Below, one piece after another: positions 5,844 to 13,650 of a stretch of 13,682 bases of DNA. A program made the position numbers and the translations under genes. The stretch is taken from NCBI GenBank assembly GCA_031264895.1, contig JAISDI010000065.1, positions 1 to 13,682 on the forward strand, written 5' to 3'. The notes beneath the pieces were generated by a model. The model was not told where the DNA came from. It saw only the letters and a list, made by a program, of their open reading frames with translations, and ran no database searches. Every line of letters starts with the position of its first letter. Position 1 is the stretch's first letter. This DNA comes from Endomicrobium sp. GTDB taxonomy: Bacteria > Elusimicrobiota > Endomicrobiia > Endomicrobiales > Endomicrobiaceae.

Positions 5844-6194
5844 TTAAGCAGAAGTTATTTTGAAGTTAAGCCCAAGCGAATACGCGAAAACAAGAACATT
5901 AGAAAAAGACGGATTTGCGCTTTTTGACAACATTTTATACACGGAACTTCTTTCAACTTTAGCCTGTTTTGCCATAGAAGTTATTTTCTTTTCAGCCATA
6001 GCTATAATTTTAAGACTTTCAAGCAGTAATTCCGCATCGCCAGTTTCGTTGTATTTTTTTACGACATGTTTTTTATAGACAGCAAGCTCTTTCGGGTTCT
6101 TTCTTAGGTGTTTTGCATAGTATTCGGCAAAATCCAAACCTGAAATTTTTGCATTGTCCGCAGTTATTTCACAATCTTTTTTTTCTTTTCTCAT
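5844..6194 (-). CDS. HigA-type addiction-module antidote protein (orphan antitoxin)
   Basis: A 116-residue protein with the layout of the putative addiction-module antidote family (COG3636/TIGR02684 type). It has an N-terminal DFAEYYAKHL segment, a linker with ELLLESLKIIAMA, then a helix-turn-helix at about 71-92 (ITSMAKQAKVERSSVYKML) and the family hallmark NPSFSNVLVFAYSLGLNFKI near the C-terminus. Such proteins neutralise a RelE/ParE-like toxin and repress their own promoter. Normally the toxin gene lies next to it. Here the neighbours are thrS and an unrelated membrane protein, so it appears orphaned. It may have become a stand-alone regulator or may act on a distant toxin. The ATG has only a weak AAGA site. 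A TATAAA box at 6235-6240 could be its -10. Confidence 0.82.
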   Translation of the reverse strand: MRKEKKDCEITADNAKISGLDFAEYYAKHLRKNPKELAVYKKHVVKKYNETGDAELLLESLKIIAMAEKKITSMAKQAKVERSSVYKMLSKSANPSFSNVLVFAYSLGLNFKITSA

Positions 6195-6253
6195 TATAAT
6201 TCTTAGTTAATCGACAGAAATTTAATAGTATTATTTTATAGCAGATTGAATTG

Positions 6254-6835
6254 TTATCCGAAAGTTATTTTGTAGTGTGTATATATATCATTTTCGTCGA
6301 AAAAAAGTTGCAGTATTTCTAAATCAATGGAGATGTAGCCTCTTTCCTGTCCGGCGATATATTCTATTTTGTCTGCATAAATACTATTAGGCATACCAAG
6401 AATCGTTTCAATTTCATTTTTACTTTTTCCGGGCAGAATATTTCTTACAATATCTTTAAGCATATATTGGCGAATACTAGTATTATTCATTTCATTTTCT
6501 TGCCATTGTTCCATATTGAATTTAAGATAGTTTGCTCCATGTGGAAGATCCTTTAGAAGAACTTTGTGTAAAATGACATTGCCCGAAAAAGCCGATAAAA
6601 GAGTTAAAAAAACACTAAAAGACGATCTCCATATTATTTTTATAATATACTTTTTTGTGAAAAAATTTAAGGTACAGCCTAAAATAAATACAAAAAAAGA
6701 TATTATTGCAACAATAAAGTAAATTAAATAATAATGCATTTTGTCTACAATATACATATATGTAAAGTTACTCAAAATGCCAGGCAAAACAAAAAAGAAA
6801 GATATAAAAAATGAGAGTATTATTGTTTTTTTCAT
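6254..6835 (-). CDS. Three-helix membrane protein with BamE/SmpA-like C-terminal domain
   Basis: A hypothetical 193-residue protein. Hydrophobic segments at about 4-24, 35-58 and 69-90 are likely membrane helices. Residues about 122-193 form a soluble domain resembling SmpA/OmlA (BamE) folds: LPGKSKNEIETILGMPN at 134-150 matches the family's G-x-S/T-xx-E/Q-V-xx-x-LG-x-P turn, followed by a Y-x-A-G-Q stretch and the closing strand LQLFFDEND. True BamE is a small lipoprotein without three helices, so this is not the Bam subunit. Its ATG overlaps the stop of the upstream lipoprotein gene by 4 bp (ATGA), which implies coupled translation. A partner, anchor or immunity role for that lipoprotein is possible but inferred only from the overlap. 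Confidence 0.65.
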   Translation of the reverse strand: MKKTIILSFFISFFFVLPGILSNFTYMYIVDKMHYYLIYFIVAIISFFVFILGCTLNFFTKKYIIKIIWRSSFSVFLTLLSAFSGNVILHKVLLKDLPHGANYLKFNMEQWQENEMNNTSIRQYMLKDIVRNILPGKSKNEIETILGMPNSIYADKIEYIAGQERGYISIDLEILQLFFDENDIYTHYKITFG

Positions 6836-8244
6836 TTCTTTTTAGGAGATATTACAATAAGTTCTTTATTAGCTAATATTTCTTTCACAATAGAATCGCT
6901 GTCCGTAATACCCTGCGCTATTAATTTTTTTGCAGTTTCACGCCCAATTTTATTGTTGTGTAAATCCATCTCTTTTTCTTTTGTATTTGCGGAAGCTATC
7001 TCATGATTTGTCGCGATTTCTTCGGCAAAAGATTCTCCTAATTCTTTTACCATTTCTGCGTTCCAGTAAGCATGCCTGAAAGCGTCGCTTTCATCATTAT
7101 GTCCGTTATAACCAAACTCTTTTATTGTCCTTTCAGTCGCAATCTTTTGAGCTTTATCCGCTTTAATTAAATCTAAAATTCTGGTGGGATTATCCTTAAT
7201 TGTTTTTGCTTCACCTTCGGTTCCCATTCCGGTTACTTTTAATATAGTTCCTAATAGGCTTTCAAACTCATTATCAATATCATCCTTATATTGTTCATAG
7301 TCTTCATATGTTTCAGGCATATCAAAACCTATTGGCTGCACATCTTTTCTTAAAGGATCTAAAAATGAAATCCAGCTTACGAATTGCTTGAAGTCTGTTG
7401 TATTAATAAATGTTATTGTTGTTCCTGAATATCCTGAACTTTTTGTTTGAGTGTAAATATCATAACCGTCAGATTTTATCGGATTAACATTATTTGAAAG
7501 TTTGAGTTTAGAAACTAAATTTTCTACATTTCTTGCATACTCTTGGTAAGGATACATCTTACCTTTCACCATTTGGATAGTATCTGCCATTTGGCTGTAA
7601 AAAGGAATTTGAGATTTGGCATGTTGTGTTAATTGTGATTTGATAACGCTATTCACTTTTAAATAAGATGTAGGATCCATTTTTAAAAGAAACGCCTGTT
7701 GGTCAGTTGGTAAATCTTCAAATTTCACATCGTTTCTTAAATTCCAAAACAAATGCTGCTTCATTGAGGGGGTAATTTTTTCTTTTGAATTTGTATATAT
7801 CGCGATATCTTTATATAAAGGAATTTCGGGCGAATCTTTTCTTAAGACAAATTGTTCGTTTGCGCTCGGGGAAGCTTTACCTGATTGTAAACAATATGTT
7901 TTAAATTTAAATGTTGTTTTACTATTAGGCTGTATTGTAAAAATAGCTTTATCATGGTTTACTTCAAGAGCTTTGAGCGCTTTATACTGTTCTAATAATG
8001 GAGTTAGTTCATTTATCAGTGCGTCATATTTTTCAGCGTCATAGGTTGTATTTTTTACTTTTTTGTTTAAAAATTTAATGTTTTCTAATAAATTCTTATG
8101 ACTAAACTGAGTATAATCATACTCTTGTAGTTTTGGCGTTTTTTCAGGCAAAAGCCTGTTAGTCGATACTAGTTTTGTAGAGCATGCATTTAAAAATAAG
8201 CAGATACAAAGGAGCAAAGAAAATAATCTGCCAAGTCTTTTCAT
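6832..8244 (-). CDS. Lipoprotein with C-terminal toxin-like DAFRHAYWN/DLHNN domain
   Basis: A 470-residue secreted lipoprotein. The signal peptide ends in the lipobox L18-N-A-C21, so it should be anchored in a membrane after lipidation. Residues about 30-330 are a Lys-rich region with coiled-coil tendency (40-95) and no domain I recognise. The C-terminus, about 375-445, carries a compact conserved-looking set: D387-AFRHAYWNA, N413-H414-E415 and D427-LHNN-x-x-GR435. This His/Asp/Asn pattern resembles an uncharacterised domain (DUF6973 type, as I recall it) found at the ends of secreted and polymorphic-toxin-like proteins, and suggests an enzymatic or metal-binding site. The ATG has AGAGG 6 nt upstream. 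The stop overlaps the next gene by 4 bp. The lipoprotein call is firm; the domain call is moderate. Confidence 0.75.
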   Translation of the reverse strand: MKRLGRLFSLLLCICLFLNACSTKLVSTNRLLPEKTPKLQEYDYTQFSHKNLLENIKFLNKKVKNTTYDAEKYDALINELTPLLEQYKALKALEVNHDKAIFTIQPNSKTTFKFKTYCLQSGKASPSANEQFVLRKDSPEIPLYKDIAIYTNSKEKITPSMKQHLFWNLRNDVKFEDLPTDQQAFLLKMDPTSYLKVNSVIKSQLTQHAKSQIPFYSQMADTIQMVKGKMYPYQEYARNVENLVSKLKLSNNVNPIKSDGYDIYTQTKSSGYSGTTITFINTTDFKQFVSWISFLDPLRKDVQPIGFDMPETYEDYEQYKDDIDNEFESLLGTILKVTGMGTEGEAKTIKDNPTRILDLIKADKAQKIATERTIKEFGYNGHNDESDAFRHAYWNAEMVKELGESFAEEIATNHEIASANTKEKEMDLHNNKIGRETAKKLIAQGITDSDSIVKEILANKELIVISPKKK

Positions 8245-8327
8245 TTGTTACCTCTTAAGAATTGTTAACGTATATCTTCTATTATTTTCAAATTTATTGG
8301 AGATATTTAATTATCATATCTATTTTT

Positions 8328-9608
8328 CTACTGTCCCCAATAAACCTCGCCGCAATCGTTATTCCATCGGCTAGCCCAGCCTGACGGAGCGGATAAAAGT
8401 TTTTTTACTTTTACTATCGGTCTATTGCAGCCCATGAATGGATACATAGAAGGGCCGCCCAGATACTGTAAACTTGCAGGAAGAGTTATTTCCGTTATGC
8501 TCGTACAATCTTTAAACGCATAAGAGCTTATACGAACTAAAGAATCTCCGAAATCTATATCTTTTAGTTTTGTGCAATATTCAAATGCCGATTGACCAAT
8601 ACTAGCAGCGCTGTTTTCAAACTTTATACTAACCAAAGCACTGCACCATCTAAAAGCGCTCTTATTAATACTTATTAAACTTTCCGGAAAAGTAAGGGTT
8701 TCTAAACTGGTACATCTTTGGAATGCCTGCTCTCCGATATATTCTATTTTATTTCCAAGAATAACCGTTTTTAGTTTGGAACAATTTAAAAAAGCCCCGC
8801 TGATATTGCCTCCTTCGATATGCGTTACGCCGTCATTTTCAATAGTTATGCTGATTAATTCGGTACATTCTCTAAACGCTTCGTCTTCAATACTTTTTAC
8901 AGTACTTGGAATAGTAATACTTGTTATCCCGCTTCCGGCAATCGCCCCAGCGTCAATTTTTGGAACTCCCGTTCCTATTATCACCGACGTCAATTTTGAA
9001 CAATCTGCAAAAGTTCTTTTTAGAGAATTTGTTACTCCGTCAGGTATCGTGATACTGCCCTGCAAATTAGAACACCCTTTGAAAGCATAGTCGCCCAGAT
9101 ATGTTAAAGTTTCCGGAATATTAATTGAATTTAAACTTTTGCAGTTATAGAATGCGGCGTCTCCAATCTTTGTTGTGGCATTACCAAGTATAACGCTGTT
9201 TATATTTGAACAATTTTCAAACGCCGACTTTTCAATAACCGTTATGCTGTCGGGAATTGTTACTCTCGTTATCATATAGTGATTTTTAAATGCGTCAACA
9301 CCGATAGCCGTTACCGGCTTGCCATTGTATGTTGACGGAATAACAACCTCTTTTGATGAGTTGCCGCCAGAAATATTCACGGCAAAAAAAGCCGCTGCAG
9401 AAATTTCGTATTCGCTCCCGCCGTTTATTTCTTTATACGAAAAGTCCGGAATGCTAAACGCTGATGATGATTCTGACGACGACGAATCTGTCGCATCAGA
9501 ATTATTTGTTTCCTGAGAAGGTGTACCACCGCTTTGCTCATCGTCGTTACAAGCAATAAAAGTTAATGTGCAACACAAAACCAATGTCAAACTTAGTAAT
9601 TTTTTCAT
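8328..9608 (-). CDS. BspA-like leucine-rich repeat lipoprotein
   Basis: A surface lipoprotein of 426 residues. The signal peptide has a lipobox F17-I-A-C20, followed by a flexible Ser/Asn/Asp-rich stalk (29-50). From about 100 to 395 there are roughly 12-13 repeats of 22-23 residues of the LRR_5/BspA type (I-xx-x-AF-xx-C-xx-L-xx-I-x-IP). The AF-xx-C core recurs at 129, 152, 175, 244, 272, 295, 318, 341 and 364, with degenerate copies at 106, 200 and 391. The end (SAPSGWASRWNNDCGEVYWG) is the usual cap of Treponema and Tannerella BspA-like proteins. Known members bind fibronectin or other bacteria, so adhesion is likely, but the ligand is unknown. AGAGGAG precedes the ATG. The gene follows the barrel gene by 18 bp, so they are probably cotranscribed. 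Confidence 0.92.
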   Translation of the reverse strand: MKKLLSLTLVLCCTLTFIACNDDEQSGGTPSQETNNSDATDSSSSESSSAFSIPDFSYKEINGGSEYEISAAAFFAVNISGGNSSKEVVIPSTYNGKPVTAIGVDAFKNHYMITRVTIPDSITVIEKSAFENCSNINSVILGNATTKIGDAAFYNCKSLNSINIPETLTYLGDYAFKGCSNLQGSITIPDGVTNSLKRTFADCSKLTSVIIGTGVPKIDAGAIAGSGITSITIPSTVKSIEDEAFRECTELISITIENDGVTHIEGGNISGAFLNCSKLKTVILGNKIEYIGEQAFQRCTSLETLTFPESLISINKSAFRWCSALVSIKFENSAASIGQSAFEYCTKLKDIDFGDSLVRISSYAFKDCTSITEITLPASLQYLGGPSMYPFMGCNRPIVKVKKLLSAPSGWASRWNNDCGEVYWGQ

Positions 9609-9626
9609 ATATCTCCTCTAAATTAT

Positions 9627-10391
9627 TTAGAGTATTTTATATCCTATTGATAAAACAACGCTTTGATTGACTAAATCATATCTATTCCTGCCATTATTGT
9701 TATAAAAATACATCGCAGATTCAGCAGAAATAAAACCAATTTCTATTAAAATATCTTTTAATTCAAAACCTATATTCAAGCCATAATACATTTTAGAATT
9801 GTCTTTTACTATCTCATCCCGTCGATAATGATTATTATTTATTGTCCTTTCTGGTTGTAAGGAATGCATTCCCAAATTAAATGATACATATAGATTACTT
9901 TGATGTCCGGTATTATGTTTAAGCTTAACTAATAAATAATATGGAACATCATAATATTCTAAAGAATCATTTACGGAAAAATATCCCTTATTTGAAAGAT
10001 TAAAACCAAGTCCCAAATAAACAATACTGAAAGCTCTTATATCAAACTCTAGCCCTGTATAGTACTTATTTGTAGCATCATACATACCATTTAAACCGTC
10101 TGATCTCGAAATATTTGCTTTCGACGATAAATCTCTTCCGAACTTTAATATTAAATCTAAATCAATTTGTCTACGCTGAGTATTGTCACTATTTGTACCT
10201 GAAAAAATAACGTCTGCCTTATTAATTTTTTGCCAAGCATTACCTTGCTGCAAAATATACGCGTCATTGGTTTCTTGTACAACTTTACCTTCGGCAACTG
10301 CGCCGCCGTTCAAATACAGTGTGTCTGCAAAAATAGCTGACACATTAAAAATCAAACAGGCAATCAACATAAACAATGATACTTTTTTCAT
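9627..10391 (-). CDS. Predicted outer-membrane beta-barrel protein
   Basis: An exported protein of 254 residues. The signal peptide is cut after A22 (AIFA/DTLYL). A short N-terminal domain follows (23-65) with the pattern DTLYLNGGAVAEGKVVQ...WQKINKADV, a small beta module seen at the start of many exported proteins. From about 75 on, the chain alternates polar and hydrophobic residues (LDLILKFG, YTGLEFDIRA, IVYLGLGFNL, YYLLVKLKHN, LYVSFNLGMH, YYGLNIGFEL, LIEIGFIS) and ends in VVLSIGYKIL. This fits about eight to ten transmembrane strands of an OmpA/OmpW-size barrel. I see no specific family motif. An AGGAGAG site precedes the ATG. The gene follows the GT8 gene by 17 bp and leads into the LRR lipoprotein gene by 18 bp. 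Confidence 0.75.
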   Translation of the reverse strand: MKKVSLFMLIACLIFNVSAIFADTLYLNGGAVAEGKVVQETNDAYILQQGNAWQKINKADVIFSGTNSDNTQRRQIDLDLILKFGRDLSSKANISRSDGLNGMYDATNKYYTGLEFDIRAFSIVYLGLGFNLSNKGYFSVNDSLEYYDVPYYLLVKLKHNTGHQSNLYVSFNLGMHSLQPERTINNNHYRRDEIVKDNSKMYYGLNIGFELKDILIEIGFISAESAMYFYNNNGRNRYDLVNQSVVLSIGYKIL

Positions 10392-10408
10392 AAATTACTC
10401 TCCTCTTA

Positions 10409-11314
10409 TTAGAATATAGCCATTAAATAACCCTTTTCATTTAATCTTTGCCAAAATTTTGGTTTAATAAAAAAAATAGGATGAGCTAACCAATATTTGA
10501 ACAACTTTTTTATAAACTCAATTGAAACTATAAATGCAGAATATTGTTTTATTTCATTTTTCCACGGAGTCATAAAAGCATATTTAAAATAGTATTTTTT
10601 CAAAGGATGCGGGCAAAGAGCATGCCAAGGCTTATCAGAAGCAGAAAAATGTATTATATACGAAAAAGATATAAAAGTCTTCAAATATTTTCTATTGTAG
10701 TACTTTCCTTTTTTCAAAAGAGTACCATAAGGTAAGTTCCAATTAGGAGGAATGTACAACACTCTTCCCGCTAAAACTGCGTTTAAAATATCTTGATCCA
10801 CCCAAACAACTTCATTATGTTTTACATATTCCTTCCATTTATTATAAAAATCAAATTCCCTAAGAGCTTTAATATTAAACATTAATACTCCGGCATTAAA
10901 ATATCCGTAATTATCAGAAACGGCAGCAATTAAATGCTCTTTTACATTTATATTCCATAAGAGTGAAATATCTTTTTTAACTATAATATCACAATCCAGA
11001 TAAATTGCTTTTTCTACATTTTCAGGTAAAAGTTCTGGGATTAAAAGCCTGTTATATGTTGCAAGTGAAATAAATTTTAAAACAGGCAAACCTCTAAATT
11101 CATTTATATCAATTCCGATAAAGTCCATTTCAAAATTCTGAATCTTTTTAAGCTCAAGAAATTTATTTTTATTATCTTGGCTCAAATTACCTAGTATAAA
11201 AAAATGTATTTTGTCATTTTCAGTATCCATTTTATGATTATCTAAAATAGAAACTATGGTCGCTCCGCAATGTTTGGCAAAATTGTCATCTAATCCAAAA
11301 ACCACATTTATCAT
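10409..11314 (-). CDS. Glycosyltransferase family 8 protein
   Basis: A 301-residue, probably cytoplasmic, retaining glycosyltransferase that moves a sugar (often galactose or glucose) from a UDP-sugar to a glycan or surface acceptor. GT8 marks are all present: the N-terminal strand VVFGLDDNFAKH, the metal-binding DxD D107-C-D109 within AIYLDCDIIV, YFNAGVLMFN at 138-147, D173-QD-ILN, and the C-terminal metal/phosphate motif H222-FSASDKPWH. The length is typical of WaaI/WaaJ or GspA-like enzymes. The basic, aromatic C-terminal tail may contact the membrane. The ATG has GGAG 7 nt upstream. It follows the GT61-like gene after 57 bp. The sugar and acceptor cannot be read from the sequence. Confidence 0.93.
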   Translation of the reverse strand: MINVVFGLDDNFAKHCGATIVSILDNHKMDTENDKIHFFILGNLSQDNKNKFLELKKIQNFEMDFIGIDINEFRGLPVLKFISLATYNRLLIPELLPENVEKAIYLDCDIIVKKDISLLWNINVKEHLIAAVSDNYGYFNAGVLMFNIKALREFDFYNKWKEYVKHNEVVWVDQDILNAVLAGRVLYIPPNWNLPYGTLLKKGKYYNRKYLKTFISFSYIIHFSASDKPWHALCPHPLKKYYFKYAFMTPWKNEIKQYSAFIVSIEFIKKLFKYWLAHPIFFIKPKFWQRLNEKGYLMAIF

Positions 11315-11371
11315 TCTTTTTCTCCGTTTGATAAGAAAATTTATAAGTATTTAATATCAAGAATTATTTTG

Positions 11372-12583
11372 CTACCTGTTGATAAGCCTATATCTTAATT
11401 TTTTTCTCAACGATTTAATAAAAATAAAATTTGTTAACAACATTATAATTTTCTCTTTCAGCTTTTTTCCCCATAAAAAGACTTTATTTAATTTTTTAAA
11501 TTCTTCATGACCTATATAATCTTCAAAAGTTACAGGTTTATTTGTTCTTTCATCAACTTTGTATTTCATATCTTTTAACCAATCTGACATATACCTGTTT
11601 CTTACTGAAATCGCATACTTTATATTAAACGGAAAAGGCCGTAAAAAATCCAAAGAAGCTTCAATACTTGTGTTTTTTATATTTTTCATTTTATTAATTT
11701 TAATTTGCTCTGGAAAAATGCTGTTTTGTTCTCTGTGTATAACAGTAAGCTCCGTATTGTCATTGGCAAACAGCGACAAATGTATGGAAGACCCCTGAAT
11801 ACCCGCCAAATATTTACAGTTTTTAATTAGCTCTATTTGTTTTCTTATAGACACTTTTTCAGGATACACTATTTTGAATCCGTTGGACTCAAACATCTTT
11901 TCAATCTCATTTTCGCCGCATATGTAAGTTTCATCTTTTTGAAATTTTGTTCTGGATAAATATATTTTATCGTAAGAACAACCACTTGAATTGGTGCGTA
12001 TTTTATCGAATATTTCTTTGTATTTTTTGTGATAAAAGCGGCCATACAGTAAATTTGACTGTTCTGGAATTATAACAGAACGGAATCTGGATGGTACTTT
12101 TACCCTAGTGATATTTTTTTTATCTAACCCGAATATTTCAATCAACTCGATAAAAAATACATCTGATTCCCCTATGTATACCGCTTTCTTTTTAAAAAAA
12201 TCATTATTATTCAAATAAACCCATAAACGATTTAAAGAATCAATAAGAAAGTGTCCAAAGTGAGTGGAAAAATTTCCCAAAAATACGACATCATCGTCTA
12301 TATATTTGAATTCTCTGTTTACATCATAAGTTTCAGGAGCGCCAACGTGAACTGTTTGTTTTGATACTCTCGTTTTTGACAACTCTATTATATTTCCGCT
12401 ACAATCAAAAACACCGCCTTCATTTAAAGCGCTTGGGCTTGGGCTATGCGAAGAATTATAAAACGGAACAACAACGGCATTATTGTGAGTCTCAATTTTT
12501 AATTTTCCGGTGTATTCAGTTATTTCAGAAGCATATTTATTGAATTTTTCTTTAAAATTATCTGAGGCATACAAGATATTCAT
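11372..12583 (-). CDS. Glycosyltransferase family 61 (DUF563) protein
   Basis: A 403-residue predicted glycosyltransferase of the GT61/DUF563 group, usually in capsule, LPS or surface-glycan clusters. Visible hallmarks are HFGHFLIDSLNRLW at 108-121, IYLSRTKF at 207-214, E-IEKMFESNGFKIVYPEK at about 226-243 followed by KQIELI, and the nucleotide-sugar loop G261-IQGSSIHLSLF. It has no signal peptide, so it should be cytoplasmic. The basic C-terminal end (about 367-403, KKLKEKIIMLL to KKLRYRL) could peripherally bind the inner membrane. The ATG at 12583 is 16 bp after the collar-protein stop; its AGGTGA site is rather far (11 nt). Pairing with GT8 suggests a short glycan built in two steps. The target is unknown. 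Confidence 0.88.
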   Translation of the reverse strand: MNILYASDNFKEKFNKYASEITEYTGKLKIETHNNAVVVPFYNSSHSPSPSALNEGGVFDCSGNIIELSKTRVSKQTVHVGAPETYDVNREFKYIDDDVVFLGNFSTHFGHFLIDSLNRLWVYLNNNDFFKKKAVYIGESDVFFIELIEIFGLDKKNITRVKVPSRFRSVIIPEQSNLLYGRFYHKKYKEIFDKIRTNSSGCSYDKIYLSRTKFQKDETYICGENEIEKMFESNGFKIVYPEKVSIRKQIELIKNCKYLAGIQGSSIHLSLFANDNTELTVIHREQNSIFPEQIKINKMKNIKNTSIEASLDFLRPFPFNIKYAISVRNRYMSDWLKDMKYKVDERTNKPVTFEDYIGHEEFKKLNKVFLWGKKLKEKIIMLLTNFIFIKSLRKKLRYRLINR

Positions 12584-12599
12584 TGTTTTTTATTCACCT

Positions 12600-13616
12600 T
12601 CAATATTTGATACAGTAATTTACGGAATAATTAGCCGGTCTGTTCTCATTTGCAGTCGGAACTACTCTTGAAGCATCAAAAGTAGCCATATTACTTCTCT
12701 GTATATCTTCTCGTCCTCCGATAGGAACTGTAAAACTACGTGGCGTAGAACCATAAATCGCCCCGCTAGTAGTCGCAATAAGTCCCTGTGCATTTACTGC
12801 TGTTACCTCAAATGTTCCAGTAATATTCCTTATTGCATCGCTTTGTTGAACCGCTAAATTTGCCGAAGCAATTGTAATCTTGCCTCCCAGCGTTGTGGTT
12901 ACGGTGTTTGAGCCGTTTCCTCTCAAAAACATTCCTTTAAAATTTGGAAGATTAAATGTGCTTCCGCTACCTCCGTAAATCGTACCTATAGCCTTGAATA
13001 GTTCCGGGTAATCCGATCTGCTTAATATACTTCCGTCACACAGTAAATATCCTTCAGGAATAGTGTTGCCGGCATAAGCGATAACCGTTCCCGGAGGAAC
13101 ACCTAAGTAACCAATATCTGAAGAAGATGACGGCCTAAAATATATTTTGTTATTGCTTATTCCTATATATGCGGTAGTTGTACCGACTTGAATTGATATT
13201 TCATTGTTTGAAGATAACTTTTCTGAAGTAATCGAATGATCTGCCGTAAATGAATGTTCTGCCGTAATCGAATGAAAAGAATACACCTGAGCCATAAATT
13301 TCTCTCTTGGCGCCAGAATAGTTGAGCCTACTGTTAACTCAAGCCATACATCGCCTTTGCTCCAATCAATTCCTGTCGGTTTTAAAACGTAAGTAAAAAT
13401 ACCGCTTGAAACGGAAACATTTACGGAATTTGATGACCATACCGAATTTCCGCCGGTTTCGTTGTAGTATAATTTAAACGTCATACTTACAGTATCGCTT
13501 ACGGGTGTTTGGTATGACTTCAACCTTCCCGTATAACGAATTTCGTTAGGAACTTCCGCGTTCAGCAAAACAATAAAAACAAATATACTTAACAAACCGA
13601 AAAAACATTTCTTCAT
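12600..13616 (-). CDS. Secreted protein with phage tail-collar domain
   Basis: An exported 338-residue protein. The signal peptide is cut near A20 (LLNA/EVPNE). Residues 21-115 form a beta-rich module of the kind EVPNEIRYTGRL...FKLYYNETGGNSVW...VSSGIFTYVL...APREKFMAQVYSF, common at the front of secreted tail-fibre-like proteins. Three hexapeptide repeats (HSITAE type, 115-132) form a linker. The phage Tail_Collar domain spans about 175-233: PPGTVIAYAG, PEGYLLCDGS, YPELFKAIGTIYG, FNLPNFKGMFLRG. The C-terminus (NENRPANYSVNYCIKY) is the usual closing motif of such fibre tips. Phage collars trimerise and bind host surfaces, so a surface adhesin is likely. No other phage gene is present. It is first in the putative surface operon; AAGGAGC precedes the ATG. 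Confidence 0.88.
   Translation of the reverse strand: MKKCFFGLLSIFVFIVLLNAEVPNEIRYTGRLKSYQTPVSDTVSMTFKLYYNETGGNSVWSSNSVNVSVSSGIFTYVLKPTGIDWSKGDVWLELTVGSTILAPREKFMAQVYSFHSITAEHSFTADHSITSEKLSSNNEISIQVGTTTAYIGISNNKIYFRPSSSSDIGYLGVPPGTVIAYAGNTIPEGYLLCDGSILSRSDYPELFKAIGTIYGGSGSTFNLPNFKGMFLRGNGSNTVTTTLGGKITIASANLAVQQSDAIRNITGTFEVTAVNAQGLIATTSGAIYGSTPRSFTVPIGGREDIQRSNMATFDASRVVPTANENRPANYSVNYCIKY
13221..13274 (-). repeat. Three tandem 18-bp units in the collar gene
   Basis: Three consecutive 18-bp units (13257-13274, 13239-13256, 13221-13238) encode HSITAE, HSFTAD and HSITSE. The first differs from the second at 3 positions and from the third at 2. The array lies exactly between the N-terminal module and the collar part, where trimeric fibres often have a repetitive stalk. 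The near-identity at DNA level suggests recent slippage duplication, so copy number may vary between strains. Confidence 0.8.
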
Positions 13617-13641
13617 TTTATTACTGCTCCTTTTTTATTTT

Positions 13642-13650
13642 TGTATACCA
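13642..13650 (-). promoter_or_regulatory. Candidate extended -10 promoter of the surface operon
   Basis: TGGTATACA fits the extended -10 pattern (TG-n-TATAxx), with no clear -35 in the bases that remain before the window edge. It lies 25 bp upstream of the collar-protein ATG, followed by a ribosome site AAGGAGC. A longer view upstream would be needed to exclude read-through from another gene. Confidence 0.35.

Noticed and set aside
6254..6835. Toxin partner for the HigA-like antitoxin.
   Set aside because: It has three membrane helices and a BamE-like tail, with no RelE/ParE features, and is coupled to the upstream lipoprotein gene instead.
10355..10391. Lipobox-like LIAC at residues 9-12 of the barrel protein.
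   Set aside because: The hydrophobic region before it is too short and hydrophobic residues continue to a normal cleavage site AIFA/D at residue 22.
12600..13616. Prophage remnant.
   Set aside because: Only a tail-collar domain is phage-like; the protein has a Sec signal peptide and no capsid, tail, integrase or lysis genes are near.
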